From: Deltaproteobacteria bacterium
GTDB lineage: Bacteria > Bdellovibrionota > O2-12-FULL-43-9 > JACQJE01
Assembly: GCA_016205125.1 (NCBI GenBank)
Contig: JACQJE010000063.1
Coordinates: 1-11,674 of the forward strand
Direction: 5' to 3'
DNA: 11,674 bases
Shown in pieces: positions 1 through 6,947 of the stretch (within the stretch, counting starts at the first letter, position 1; every line of letters begins with the position of its first letter). The position numbers were made by a program, and so were the translations under genes. The notes beneath the pieces are model-generated. The model was not told the DNA's origin and did not search any database. It saw only the letters and a list, made by a program, of their open reading frames with translations.

Positions 1-38
1 CCCCCTCACCCTAACCCTCTCCCACAAGGGGAGAGGGG
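1..38. repeat. GC-rich hairpin repeat at left edge
   Basis: A C-rich stretch runs into an inverted repeat: CCCTCTCCC at 15-23 pairs perfectly with GGGAGAGGG at 29-37 across a 5-base loop. From general knowledge, C-rich/G-rich intergenic hairpins of this kind recur many times in some bacterial genomes; only one copy is visible here. No T-run follows the stem on either strand (an A-run follows on the plus strand), so it is not a standard intrinsic terminator. The element may continue to the left of the window. Confidence 0.55.
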
Positions 39-93
39 AAAAAATGAAAGCTAATTGTGAAACATTACACTACCAAAGGGTTACTCTACTATA

Positions 94-1422
94 ATGATTT
101 TTTTCAGGCGAAGAAATAAAAAGATCAGAGTCGGAGATCGGATTGGTGTGCTCACAAGCGGCGGGGATTGTCCCGGCATGAACGCCGCACTCCGCGGGAT
201 TATTATGGCTGGTCACGCGGCCGGACTAGAGGTTTTGGGCATCAAGAATGGCTATCAAGGATTGATCGACGGGAATCACCTCTATTATGACCACTTTGGA
301 AATATCTATAGGGAAATCGATCATAAATATTACGCGATGGATGGAAGGCGTGACTTCATTTCTGATCTTGGACAGGCTGTACAAACTTATGATCATGTCG
401 CGTTTAGAAAAATGTCTTATTTAGATAAATTTCTTCCCGACGAACGCGGGTTTCTATTTCTTAAACCTGCTTTAATGGAAGGCCTCAAATTAGAGATCTC
501 TCTCTCTCTCTATCCTCTTGGGAGAGAAATTGCAGACGAGCTGATATCGAGAGGCGGGACTCTCCTCGATTCGTCTCGATGTGACACCTTTAAAACGCCC
601 GCAGGTTTTAACAAAGCCCTCTCCACTTTGCGCGAGCACCAGATTCAGGGGGTCATCGTTCTTGGGGGAGACGGATCGATGCGAGGGGCCCTCAAGCTGA
701 ATGATCATCTGCCGACTGTCGGTATCCCCTCCTCTATTGACAATGATGTCTGGGGCACTGAAATGGCACTTGGTGTCGATACTGCTGTCAATACAATTGT
801 TGAGAGCTGTGACAAGATCTCAGATACAGCCGCATCCCATCATCGAACTTTCGTTGTTGAAGTCATGGGGAGAGATTGCGGCTATTTGGCGGTCATTTCC
901 TGTTTAGCTGCCGGAGCAGATGCTGTGGTCTTTCGTGAAAGAAATGTCTCAGAAGAGAGCATCATCAACGAGATTTGCCGCCACATTCTGGCAGAATATC
1001 GATTAGATCGGAAGAAGACGAAATTTCTGATCATCCTTTCAGAAAACACAAAACTTTCTGGTGAAGAACTGAATTCAGCGATCCAAAGCCGTCTCAATCC
1101 AGATTTGCCTGAATTTACACTGAGGCTCACTACACTTGGACATGTCGTCCGGGGGGGCTCCCCGACCGCATTCGATCGTCTGTTGGGTGTGCGGTTTGGA
1201 TACGCGAGTGTACAGCTTCTGTTGAATGGGGAATCTGGCGTAATGATCGGCTGGAAGGGAAAGGGGGAGAGCGTAAAACCTCTCTCTTTCGATCAGGATT
1301 TGACGCGCGCCTCTCTGAAGACGGTCTCCCGCCAATCAAAAACACTTAAAGACAAAAAGGCGACCCTGACACAACTTTTTGCGATTCATCAGGAGATGAT
1401 GTGTTACAAACTCAACATTTAG
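94..1422 (+). CDS. pfkA: 6-phosphofructokinase, ATP-type, with ~78-residue insertion
   Basis: Phosphorylates fructose 6-phosphate to the 1,6-bisphosphate in cytosolic glycolysis. Family motifs are in order: TSGGDCPGMN (residues 21-30), RGGT and SSR (153-162), GGDGS (191-195), SIDND (214-218, catalytic base D216), HHRTFVVEVMGR, and LGHVVRGGSP near the C-terminus. The sugar-phosphate-binding Arg and His residues known from E. coli PfkA are retained. Gly194 corresponds to E. coli Gly104, the residue linked to ATP rather than pyrophosphate use. Position 124 is Ser213, neither the ATP-type Gly nor the PPi-type Lys. The protein is 442 residues against about 320 for the classic enzyme: numbering shifts from +12 to +90 relative to E. 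coli between residues ~60 and ~147, so about 78 residues are inserted there, plus a C-terminal tail. No strong ribosome site is seen at the ATG; AAAGGG lies 13 bases upstream. Function is well supported; phosphoryl donor less so. Confidence 0.92.
   Translation: MIFFRRRNKKIRVGDRIGVLTSGGDCPGMNAALRGIIMAGHAAGLEVLGIKNGYQGLIDGNHLYYDHFGNIYREIDHKYYAMDGRRDFISDLGQAVQTYDHVAFRKMSYLDKFLPDERGFLFLKPALMEGLKLEISLSLYPLGREIADELISRGGTLLDSSRCDTFKTPAGFNKALSTLREHQIQGVIVLGGDGSMRGALKLNDHLPTVGIPSSIDNDVWGTEMALGVDTAVNTIVESCDKISDTAASHHRTFVVEVMGRDCGYLAVISCLAAGADAVVFRERNVSEESIINEICRHILAEYRLDRKKTKFLIILSENTKLSGEELNSAIQSRLNPDLPEFTLRLTTLGHVVRGGSPTAFDRLLGVRFGYASVQLLLNGESGVMIGWKGKGESVKPLSFDQDLTRASLKTVSRQSKTLKDKKATLTQLFAIHQEMMCYKLNI
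497..510 (+). repeat. (TC)7 dinucleotide run inside pfk
   Basis: Seven uninterrupted TC units lie within the inserted segment of the phosphofructokinase gene and encode alternating Ser and Leu (residues 136-139, followed by Tyr140). A change in unit number not divisible by three would shift the frame and cut off the active-site half of the enzyme. Seven units is short for a proven phase-variable tract. Confidence 0.6.
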
Positions 1423-1461
1423 TGGTGATTCGGGAGTTCAGATACAATAGGTAGTGCCTGT

Positions 1462-1485
1462 CTCAATGCGGCTCTCAATGCGGCT
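1462..1485. repeat. 12-bp perfect tandem duplication
   Basis: CTCAATGCGGCT occurs twice head to tail in the 134-bp gap between pfk and the phospholipase D-like gene. A partial echo (GCGGCT) directly precedes the downstream ATG at 1557. It may be a simple slippage duplication or a two-site protein-binding repeat, as it sits just upstream of a candidate -35 box. Confidence 0.6.
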
Positions 1486-1498
1486 TTCGCGGAATCCG

Positions 1499-1527
1499 TT
1501 GACAATCTTCCCTGATCCTCTTACGCT
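1499..1527 (+). promoter_or_regulatory. Candidate promoter for the PLD-like gene
   Basis: A perfect TTGACA (1499-1504) is followed after 17 bp by TACGCT (1522-1527). The latter matches the TATAAT consensus at only three positions, including the first two and the last. Transcription would start near 1534, giving a short leader containing AAAGAGG about five bases before the ATG. The strong -35 and correct spacing support it; the weak -10 limits confidence. Confidence 0.35.
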
Positions 1528-1556
1528 GAGGTAGGAGAACTATCAAAGAGGCGGCT

Positions 1557-3497
1557 ATGCGAAAAGTCCTCCACCCACTGAATCTCTATCTGTTCACGGG
1601 CCTCCTCTTCTCTTTCCCATTTGCCAGCAATGCCGCAGTTGTTATCGCGAAAGTTTACCTTTCTGAATCTTTTCCCGGTGATCCTGCGGAAGCAGTTGCT
1701 TTATATAATTCCGCTCTAACGCCAGCCTTCGTTGGCCGTTTCCAAATCAAAAATAATGCCCGCGACGGGAAGGAGGGGACCATCATCCTCCCCTCCTCTG
1801 CAGTCATTCCACCCCGAAAACTCTGGTGGATCGCAAAAAATGCAGAGGCATTCCGGCGCGAATTCGGACACCTGCCCGATTCTGAAGTGAGCCGGTCAAA
1901 TCCTTCCATCTTACAGGCATCGCTTAAGAAAAGATGGCCTCCCCTATCGAGTGAGCAGGATATTGTTTCGCTGACAGACACAGATGGAAAGAATATCGAT
2001 CTAGCGGCGTACAACAACACGACACGCCCATTCGAGATTGGACCCCTCCTTGAAAAAGATTGGCAGGGGGAAACGATCTCCATGAAACAAAGCTTGCCGT
2101 ACAGCTGGAATAGCCTGATTCTCTCCAGGGATCTCGATGCCGCCAACACCTATGTCGATACGAATACATCAGCTGATTGGGATAGCGGCTTTTCAACCGC
2201 TAGACCGGGATCTGAAGCGCTCTATCGACTTTATGCGCCCGGTCAATCTGATTTGAGACCCGAAAGGTTTCTCCTGAAACAAACCGACATTGTTGCGGCT
2301 GTCGCTCCTGAAAGTAATTACGCTCTCCTGGCAAATGCCATTGATGAAGCAGAAAGTGAAATTCTCATCGGTATTTATAACTTCGATCATCCTCTCCTTG
2401 CGAACAAACTCATTACTGCCCTGCGACGGGGTGTCCGCGTTCAAATGCTGGTCGAAGGAAATCCTGTGGGGAAGAGATCTGATCAGACTCACGAAATCTT
2501 CAGCCAGCTTTGCGAGAATGGGGCTGAAGTCATCGAAATGATTTCCAGGAGAGAAAGCGGTGTGTCAAAACGTTATCGGTATATGCATGCAAAATATACC
2601 CTCATCGATCGTTCTGCTCTCATCGTTGGAAGTGAAAATTACAGCCAGACAGGTCACGCTTCGTGCGGCACAAAAGGGAATCGAGGCTGGGAGGTAAAAA
2701 TTACCTCTCCAGAACTTGCTGAATGGTTTCTTTCCCTCTTCCAGGGAGATATCAATCACTTTTCTCGCGCAGATACTGTCAATATCTGTGAACCCCTTTT
2801 GCATTCCCGGAGCGATTTATTCTCCAAGCTCTCTGTCAAAGATGAATGCGGAGTCGATATCCCATCAGAGGCAAACCCTTACACGTTAGCCTTAAGAAGT
2901 GTCGATCCGCTCACTGTTGAACCTCTTGTTGCGCCCGATTTCAGCCTTTATGAATTTGGCGGCCTCCTTCGCGCTATTCGCAAAGCAAAAAATACCATTC
3001 TCGTGGAACAGGCGAGTGTTTCAACCTATTGGGGGAGAAAGGGGGACAATCCCCGCACCACTCCCAATCTCCTGCTTGCAGCCCTCTTTGAGGCCGCAGA
3101 CAGAGGGGTGACTGTCAAAGTCCTGCTTGACAGCACATTTTACAACGTTGAGCCCGATTACAAAGACCCGCGGGATAATGATGACACTGCGGCGTATATC
3201 AACGCCGAAGCGGCGAAGAAAAGAATACCTATTTCAGCTCGATTGATAGATTTATCTCAAACTCACTTTGTCAAAATTCACAATAAGGGTCTCATTATCG
3301 ATGACAAGATTGTATTCGTCGGCTCTCTCAACTGGGGCGAAAACTCGGCAAAACGAAACCGCGAAGTGGGATTGCTGATCGAAAATAGCGCTGTCGCGCA
3401 ATTTTACCGAAGCATCTTTGAAATGGATTGGCAAAAATCGCTTCGCTCCTTATCCCGCACAGATCTTTTTCTATCCCGCCTGACCCTTTTCGATTGA
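1557..3497 (+). CDS. Secreted LTD-domain phospholipase D-like protein (two HKD motifs)
   Basis: A 646-residue exported protein of the phospholipase D superfamily. Residues 1-26 form a Sec signal peptide (basic start, hydrophobic core at 10-22, predicted cleavage after Ser-Asn-Ala). Residues ~28-150 resemble a lamin-tail (LTD) beta-sandwich: EAVALYN, the GTIILP strand and IPPRKLWWIA follow the usual order. Two PLD catalytic halves follow, each with an intact HxKxxxxD motif: H344/K346/D351 with a downstream GSEN, and H575/K577/D582 with a downstream GSLNWG. Both halves therefore appear catalytically complete. The superfamily includes phospholipases, cardiolipin synthases and nucleases. There are no membrane helices after the signal peptide, which argues against cardiolipin synthase. 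LTD domains are known in secreted nucleases, so an extracellular or periplasmic nuclease or phosphodiesterase is plausible; the substrate cannot be decided. A ribosome site AAAGAGG precedes the ATG. The gene lies alone between pfk and ftsK. Confidence 0.88.
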   Translation: MRKVLHPLNLYLFTGLLFSFPFASNAAVVIAKVYLSESFPGDPAEAVALYNSALTPAFVGRFQIKNNARDGKEGTIILPSSAVIPPRKLWWIAKNAEAFRREFGHLPDSEVSRSNPSILQASLKKRWPPLSSEQDIVSLTDTDGKNIDLAAYNNTTRPFEIGPLLEKDWQGETISMKQSLPYSWNSLILSRDLDAANTYVDTNTSADWDSGFSTARPGSEALYRLYAPGQSDLRPERFLLKQTDIVAAVAPESNYALLANAIDEAESEILIGIYNFDHPLLANKLITALRRGVRVQMLVEGNPVGKRSDQTHEIFSQLCENGAEVIEMISRRESGVSKRYRYMHAKYTLIDRSALIVGSENYSQTGHASCGTKGNRGWEVKITSPELAEWFLSLFQGDINHFSRADTVNICEPLLHSRSDLFSKLSVKDECGVDIPSEANPYTLALRSVDPLTVEPLVAPDFSLYEFGGLLRAIRKAKNTILVEQASVSTYWGRKGDNPRTTPNLLLAALFEAADRGVTVKVLLDSTFYNVEPDYKDPRDNDDTAAYINAEAAKKRIPISARLIDLSQTHFVKIHNKGLIIDDKIVFVGSLNWGENSAKRNREVGLLIENSAVAQFYRSIFEMDWQKSLRSLSRTDLFLSRLTLFD

Positions 3498-3505
3498 TTG
3501 CTTTC

Positions 3506-3535
3506 TTGACACCCGCGCCATTTTCCAACTATAAT
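3506..3535 (+). promoter_or_regulatory. Consensus sigma-70 promoter for ftsK
   Basis: A perfect TTGACA (3506-3511) and a perfect TATAAT (3530-3535) are separated by 18 bp. This is the best housekeeping promoter in the window and begins 8 bp after the stop codon of the PLD-like gene. The predicted transcription start, about 3541-3543, falls on the first in-frame ATG (3540), which argues that ftsK translation begins at the next in-frame ATG (3585). Confidence 0.8.
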
Positions 3536-3584
3536 CAAGATGTTAGGTCGCATCGCACTCAACACACAGGGTGGTGTGTCTCTT

Positions 3585-6029
3585 ATGCTTCCTGAAAAAC
3601 AAAAAAATCAATTTCGCGAACTCGTGGGGATCTTTTTTCTCGCGTTCGCTATTTTTTACGCGGTCAGTTTGTGGTCCTATCGCGCAGCAGATCCCTCTAT
3701 CAATACGGTCACCCCTCAAGATAAAGTCCACAATTACGGAGGTATTGTCGGTTCCTATCTCGCTGATGTCTCGCTTCAAACATGGGGGGTCGCTGCCATT
3801 TGGTTTGTCCTTCTTGCTTTCATGCTCGCAATTTTCTGTTTCCGAGGGCGACTCCCTCTTAAGCCAGTCAGGAGCATGATTGGATATGTGATGCTGATTA
3901 TTGCCACAGCCTCTGGATTTTCTCTCACCTGGCGTGAACTCCCCTATGGAGGAGGCCTTTTACTCCCCGGGGGTTTTTTTGGACAAATTTGCGCGCAAAA
4001 ACTTTCATTCTATTTAAATGCGACAGGGGCATACATCGCTGTCACCTGGTGTTTGACAACCGGTTTTCTCCTTGTCACTAAGATGTCCGTCTCTGCAGTT
4101 TGGCACTTTTGCTCTCTCATCTTAGCCGGCCACAGGCCGACTTTTTCGGGTTTGAGTGAGAGATTGAAAGAATGGAAGAAAAGAAGAGTCGCTGAAGAAA
4201 ATAGATCTTTCACTTCAACAACGCCTTCAACGGAGTATCAAGGGGGTTTCCCCTCTCTTGATGAAGAAGGAAATTTCCCGATCCCCGCTTCTATCCCGCC
4301 TTCCATTGCCGCTTCTGAATCCTTTTCTCCTTCTGCGAAGAAATCCACTCTGCTGGAACGACTCCGAAAAAAGTGGAAGCGAACACCCTCCTCACCTCCC
4401 CCTTCTTTCCATTCGACGGAACAGACAACGCAGAATCTCAAAGAGAGACTGATGGCCAGGAAGGCTCTGCTCAAGAATATCCCGACACCTGAAAAGCCGC
4501 GCGGAAGTTTTAAATTACTGGCTCATAAGGAAGAAGAGCTTACCGTAAAAAAAAAGGGTCCGATTCCTCAGCCTTCCGATTTTAAGCTCCCTTCGCTCGG
4601 ATTTCTAAGGGATCCACCCTCCGAAATTTCCCGGGGCAATGACGAACATTCTTATAGGGATATCGCCGCTAAGTTACAGCAGACTTTGCAGGAGTTCAGC
4701 GTGCGCGGACAGATCGTCGGTATCCAACCGGGACCTGTCATCACTATGTATGAATTTGAACCTGCCCCTGGCATCAAGATTAACAAGATCGCAACGCTTG
4801 AAAATGATCTCGCTCTTGCGCTCAGCGCTCTCAGTGTGCGGATTGTGGCTCCTATTCCCGGCAAATCAGTGATCGGATTCGAAATTCCAAATGCCAAAAG
4901 AGCGCACGTTTACCTCAAAGAACTCATCTCCAACGACCGATTCGCGACATTCGATGGCATTCTGCCGGTGGTGCTCGGAAAAGACATTGCCGGTTATCCT
5001 GTGATTGCTGACATTGCTAAAATGCCTCATCTCCTTATTGCGGGAGCAACAGGTGCGGGAAAATCTGTCTTTGTCAATGCACTGATCTGCTGTCTTCTTT
5101 ACCGCTTTACTCCCATCCAGATCCGCTTTCTGCTCATCGATCCAAAGATGCTGGAATTTGCAGCCTATGAAGGCATTCCAAATCTCATGATGCCTGTCAT
5201 TACAAACGCAAAACGGGCTTCTCTCGCTCTCCAGTGGCTTGTCCGGGAAATGGAGCGCCGCTACGATACGATGTCCAAGGTCGGGGCCAGAAATATCGAA
5301 ATCTACAATAAAGTCATTGAAGGAAAAGCCGCGCGCGCGGCGCGCATGCAGAAAAAAGATTTTGTTCCCTTTGAAAAGATGCCGTACATCATTGTTGTCA
5401 TCGATGAATTAGCCGATTTAATGATGGTCGCATCCAAAGATGTTGAACTTTCAATCACGCGACTCGCACAGATGGCAAGGGCATCGGGTATCCATATGAT
5501 CGTTGCGACGCAACGCCCTTCTGTGGATGTCATCACTGGAATTATCAAGGCAAATTTTCCGGCAAGAATTTCTTTTCAGGTTTCGTCAAAAATCGATTCC
5601 CGCACTATTTTGGACACGATGGGTGCCGAATCCCTCCTCGGTTTTGGCGACATGCTCTTCCTTCCCCCCGGAACATCAAAACTTCAGAGAATTCACGGAG
5701 CCTATGTCGCAGATTCCGAGATCAATCGCATTGTAGAATACCTGGCGAATCAGGGGTCTCCACTTTACGGCCCCGAACTACTCGAACAACTCGTGGAGAA
5801 TAAAGCAAGGGAAGAGAATTTCGATGAAATTGATGATGAATTTTACTCTCAAGCCGTCGCTATGGTCGCGCAGACGCGCCAAGCATCGATCTCAATGATC
5901 CAGCGGAGGTTCCGAATCGGCTATAACCGCGCAGCCCGCTTGATTGAACGGATGGAAGAGGAGGGTCTGGTTGGCAATGCGGATGGCAGCAAACCGCGGA
6001 GGGTGCTAATCAGTTCCCTCGATATCTAA
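3585..6029 (+). CDS. ftsK: DNA translocase FtsK/SpoIIIE family
   Basis: A septum-anchored ATP-driven DNA pump that moves the chromosome termini apart and, in the best-studied species, activates XerCD recombination. Numbering is from the chosen start (814 residues). Four membrane helices lie near 13-32, 66-86, 97-115 and 148-165, with a possible further hydrophobic stretch at 170-181. A Pro/Ser/Lys-rich linker spans ~185-335. The alpha/beta/motor region follows, with Walker A GATGAGKS (487-494) and Walker B IIVVIDE (D607, E608), then the family segment containing ATQRPSVDVITGIIKANFPAR. A C-terminal winged-helix gamma domain (~745-810) of the type that reads oriented DNA motifs is intact. The linker is much shorter than in E. 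coli FtsK and is typical of many other bacteria. An upstream ATG at 3540 would add 15 residues but overlaps the predicted transcription start; 3585 has AGGGTGG upstream. The gene converges on lolA across a palindromic element. Confidence 0.96.
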   Translation: MLPEKQKNQFRELVGIFFLAFAIFYAVSLWSYRAADPSINTVTPQDKVHNYGGIVGSYLADVSLQTWGVAAIWFVLLAFMLAIFCFRGRLPLKPVRSMIGYVMLIIATASGFSLTWRELPYGGGLLLPGGFFGQICAQKLSFYLNATGAYIAVTWCLTTGFLLVTKMSVSAVWHFCSLILAGHRPTFSGLSERLKEWKKRRVAEENRSFTSTTPSTEYQGGFPSLDEEGNFPIPASIPPSIAASESFSPSAKKSTLLERLRKKWKRTPSSPPPSFHSTEQTTQNLKERLMARKALLKNIPTPEKPRGSFKLLAHKEEELTVKKKGPIPQPSDFKLPSLGFLRDPPSEISRGNDEHSYRDIAAKLQQTLQEFSVRGQIVGIQPGPVITMYEFEPAPGIKINKIATLENDLALALSALSVRIVAPIPGKSVIGFEIPNAKRAHVYLKELISNDRFATFDGILPVVLGKDIAGYPVIADIAKMPHLLIAGATGAGKSVFVNALICCLLYRFTPIQIRFLLIDPKMLEFAAYEGIPNLMMPVITNAKRASLALQWLVREMERRYDTMSKVGARNIEIYNKVIEGKAARAARMQKKDFVPFEKMPYIIVVIDELADLMMVASKDVELSITRLAQMARASGIHMIVATQRPSVDVITGIIKANFPARISFQVSSKIDSRTILDTMGAESLLGFGDMLFLPPGTSKLQRIHGAYVADSEINRIVEYLANQGSPLYGPELLEQLVENKAREENFDEIDDEFYSQAVAMVAQTRQASISMIQRRFRIGYNRAARLIERMEEEGLVGNADGSKPRRVLISSLDI

Positions 6030-6042
6030 AATCCTTTTAGGT

Positions 6043-6081
6043 AGTTCTCATCTGGAAATGAAATGCGTCATGAGGCCATGA
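6043..6081 (+). repeat. Diverged partial copy of the palindromic element's end
   Basis: Starting 14 bp after the ftsK stop codon, this stretch aligns without gaps to the left end of the palindromic element at 6102-6140, in the same orientation and 59 bp away. Most positions match, including the shared AATGCGT block. It also contains a small hairpin, TCATG (6068-6072) with CATGA (6077-6081). It looks like a decayed solo end of the same repeat family. Confidence 0.6.
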
Positions 6082-6101
6082 GTGGAAATTGAATTTTTTA
6101 A

Positions 6102-6280
6102 AGTTGCCATCCGAAAATAGAATGCGTAACGAGGACAAGCGAAAAGTTGAGTGGCGAGGCAGAAGGGAAAAAATGCCCGCAGGCGTAGCAACGCTACGTC
6201 GAGGACCATTTTTTCCCTTCTAACGAAGACAATCAACTTTGTAGCTGTCCGCAGTAGCATTCTATTTTCGGATGGCAACT
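6102..6280. mobile_element. 179-bp palindromic intergenic element (MITE/REP-like)
   Basis: The two ends, 6102-6125 and 6257-6280, are perfect 24-bp inverted repeats beginning AGTTGCCATCCG. Further arms match across the same axis: AGAAGGGAAAAAATG (6161-6175) with its exact complement at 6207-6221, and AAAGTTGA (6143-6150) with 6233-6240, offset by one base. At the centre CGTAGC (6184-6189) pairs with GCTACG (6193-6198) around a 3-base loop. Outer ends, inner arms and apex share the midpoint 6191, so this is one extended palindrome rather than chance hairpins. It holds no convincing gene. Size, perfect termini and lack of coding suggest a non-autonomous transposable or REP-type palindromic element. 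As RNA it could also act as a bidirectional stop between convergent ftsK and lolA. No clear target-site duplication is seen next to the ends. Confidence 0.85.
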
Positions 6281-6947
6281 AGGGAAGAATGGGGTTAAAA
6301 TTGCGATCGAGAAAAGGATCGATCGGCTTCTTCTGATGCTGTTCCCAGAGACCCTGATTGAGGACCACTTCTTTGAAATGAATCGTCGTGCGCTGTCCCA
6401 TCGAATCGACCAAAAGAAGCTCCTTCAAATACTGTTTCTCTCTGTCAAACTCAATCTCAGCAACGATCAACTGCGGAATTTTCACTTTTGGAACGAGCTT
6501 CTTCCTCAGCCTGCTGCCAGGGAGCGCTTCGATCTTAAATTGGTCAGCAAGCCTGCCGCCTCCTCCCAAGAGAGTCAGTAAGAGCTTCATCTGAGGCTGT
6601 TGAAAATCGAGAGTTCCCGCAAATACCTGCTTTTCCTCAGGCTGATAGATCCAAAACTTGTCCTGAAGAGCAACCAGCTTGCTCTCTGATGGAGCAACGG
6701 TGTGCCAAAAAAACTTTCCGGGTCTGAGGTAGTAAATGGTACCCTCTGAAGCCCGCATGGAATGAGTCAGAGGATTGAAAATCTCTTGATGAAATCGGGC
6801 CTTCCAGTCGACAATATATTCATAATGCCACTCAATAGGGCTGCTGCTGGAATTCGATACAACCGCAAAGCCGGACGTATCGGTCGCACAGGCCGAACTC
6901 CCCGCTGCGAAAAGAAAAAAAAGAGCTCTACTCAGCCCTCTTTTCAC
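6279..6947 (-). CDS. lolA: LolA-family outer-membrane lipoprotein carrier
   Basis: A 222-residue periplasmic chaperone that accepts lipoproteins from the inner-membrane Lol transporter and carries them to the outer membrane. A Sec signal peptide covers about residues 1-21 (KRGLSRALFFLFAAG, then Ala-Cys-Ala). The mature part follows the LolA pattern: an FHQE helix, GTIYYLRPGKFFWH, FWIYQPEEKQVF, a leucine-rich LLLTLLGG segment, LRKKLVPK, and the late LLVDSMGQRTTIHFKEV strands. Identification rests on this pattern, as LolA sequences diverge strongly. The start is GTG, overlapping the phaR stop as GTGA, so translation is probably coupled; AAGGAG lies 12 bases upstream. The stop codon shares two bases with the palindromic element, and the usual final residues after the last proline seem short, so the natural C-terminus may have been replaced. 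The ftsK-lolA neighbourhood is common in Gammaproteobacteria, but there both genes usually run the same way. Confidence 0.82.
   Translation of the reverse strand: MKRGLSRALFFLFAAGSSACATDTSGFAVVSNSSSSPIEWHYEYIVDWKARFHQEIFNPLTHSMRASEGTIYYLRPGKFFWHTVAPSESKLVALQDKFWIYQPEEKQVFAGTLDFQQPQMKLLLTLLGGGGRLADQFKIEALPGSRLRKKLVPKVKIPQLIVAEIEFDREKQYLKELLLVDSMGQRTTIHFKEVVLNQGLWEQHQKKPIDPFLDRNFNPILP

Noticed and set aside
1..38. Left-edge GC hairpin as an intrinsic terminator
   Set aside because: No T-run follows the stem on either strand; better described as a repeat or hairpin of unknown role.
90..95. TATAAT -10-like box at the start of pfk
   Set aside because: It overlaps the pfk ATG, has no plausible -35 at 16-18 bp, and would start the mRNA inside the gene before any usable start codon.
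94..1422. Pyrophosphate-dependent PFK
   Set aside because: The ATP-type Gly is present at the first specificity position and the PPi-type Lys is absent at the second, although the Ser there leaves some doubt.
1655..2149. 164-codon open frame on the minus strand
   Set aside because: Antisense to the LTD region of the PLD-like gene; no signal, motif or ribosome site supports it.
6161..6221. Central part of the palindrome as a simple intrinsic terminator only
   Set aside because: The symmetry continues to perfect 24-bp ends at 6102 and 6280, much longer than a terminator; termination may be a secondary effect.
6048..6278. 76-codon open frame on the minus strand
   Set aside because: It lies within the palindromic element and its partial copy; the frame is a by-product of the inverted repeat, with no recognisable protein features.
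6885..6947. Lipoprotein signal in LolA (cysteine at residue 20)
   Set aside because: Ser-Ser-Ala-Cys lacks the usual hydrophobic residue at -3, and LolA is a soluble periplasmic protein; ordinary signal peptidase I cleavage fits better.
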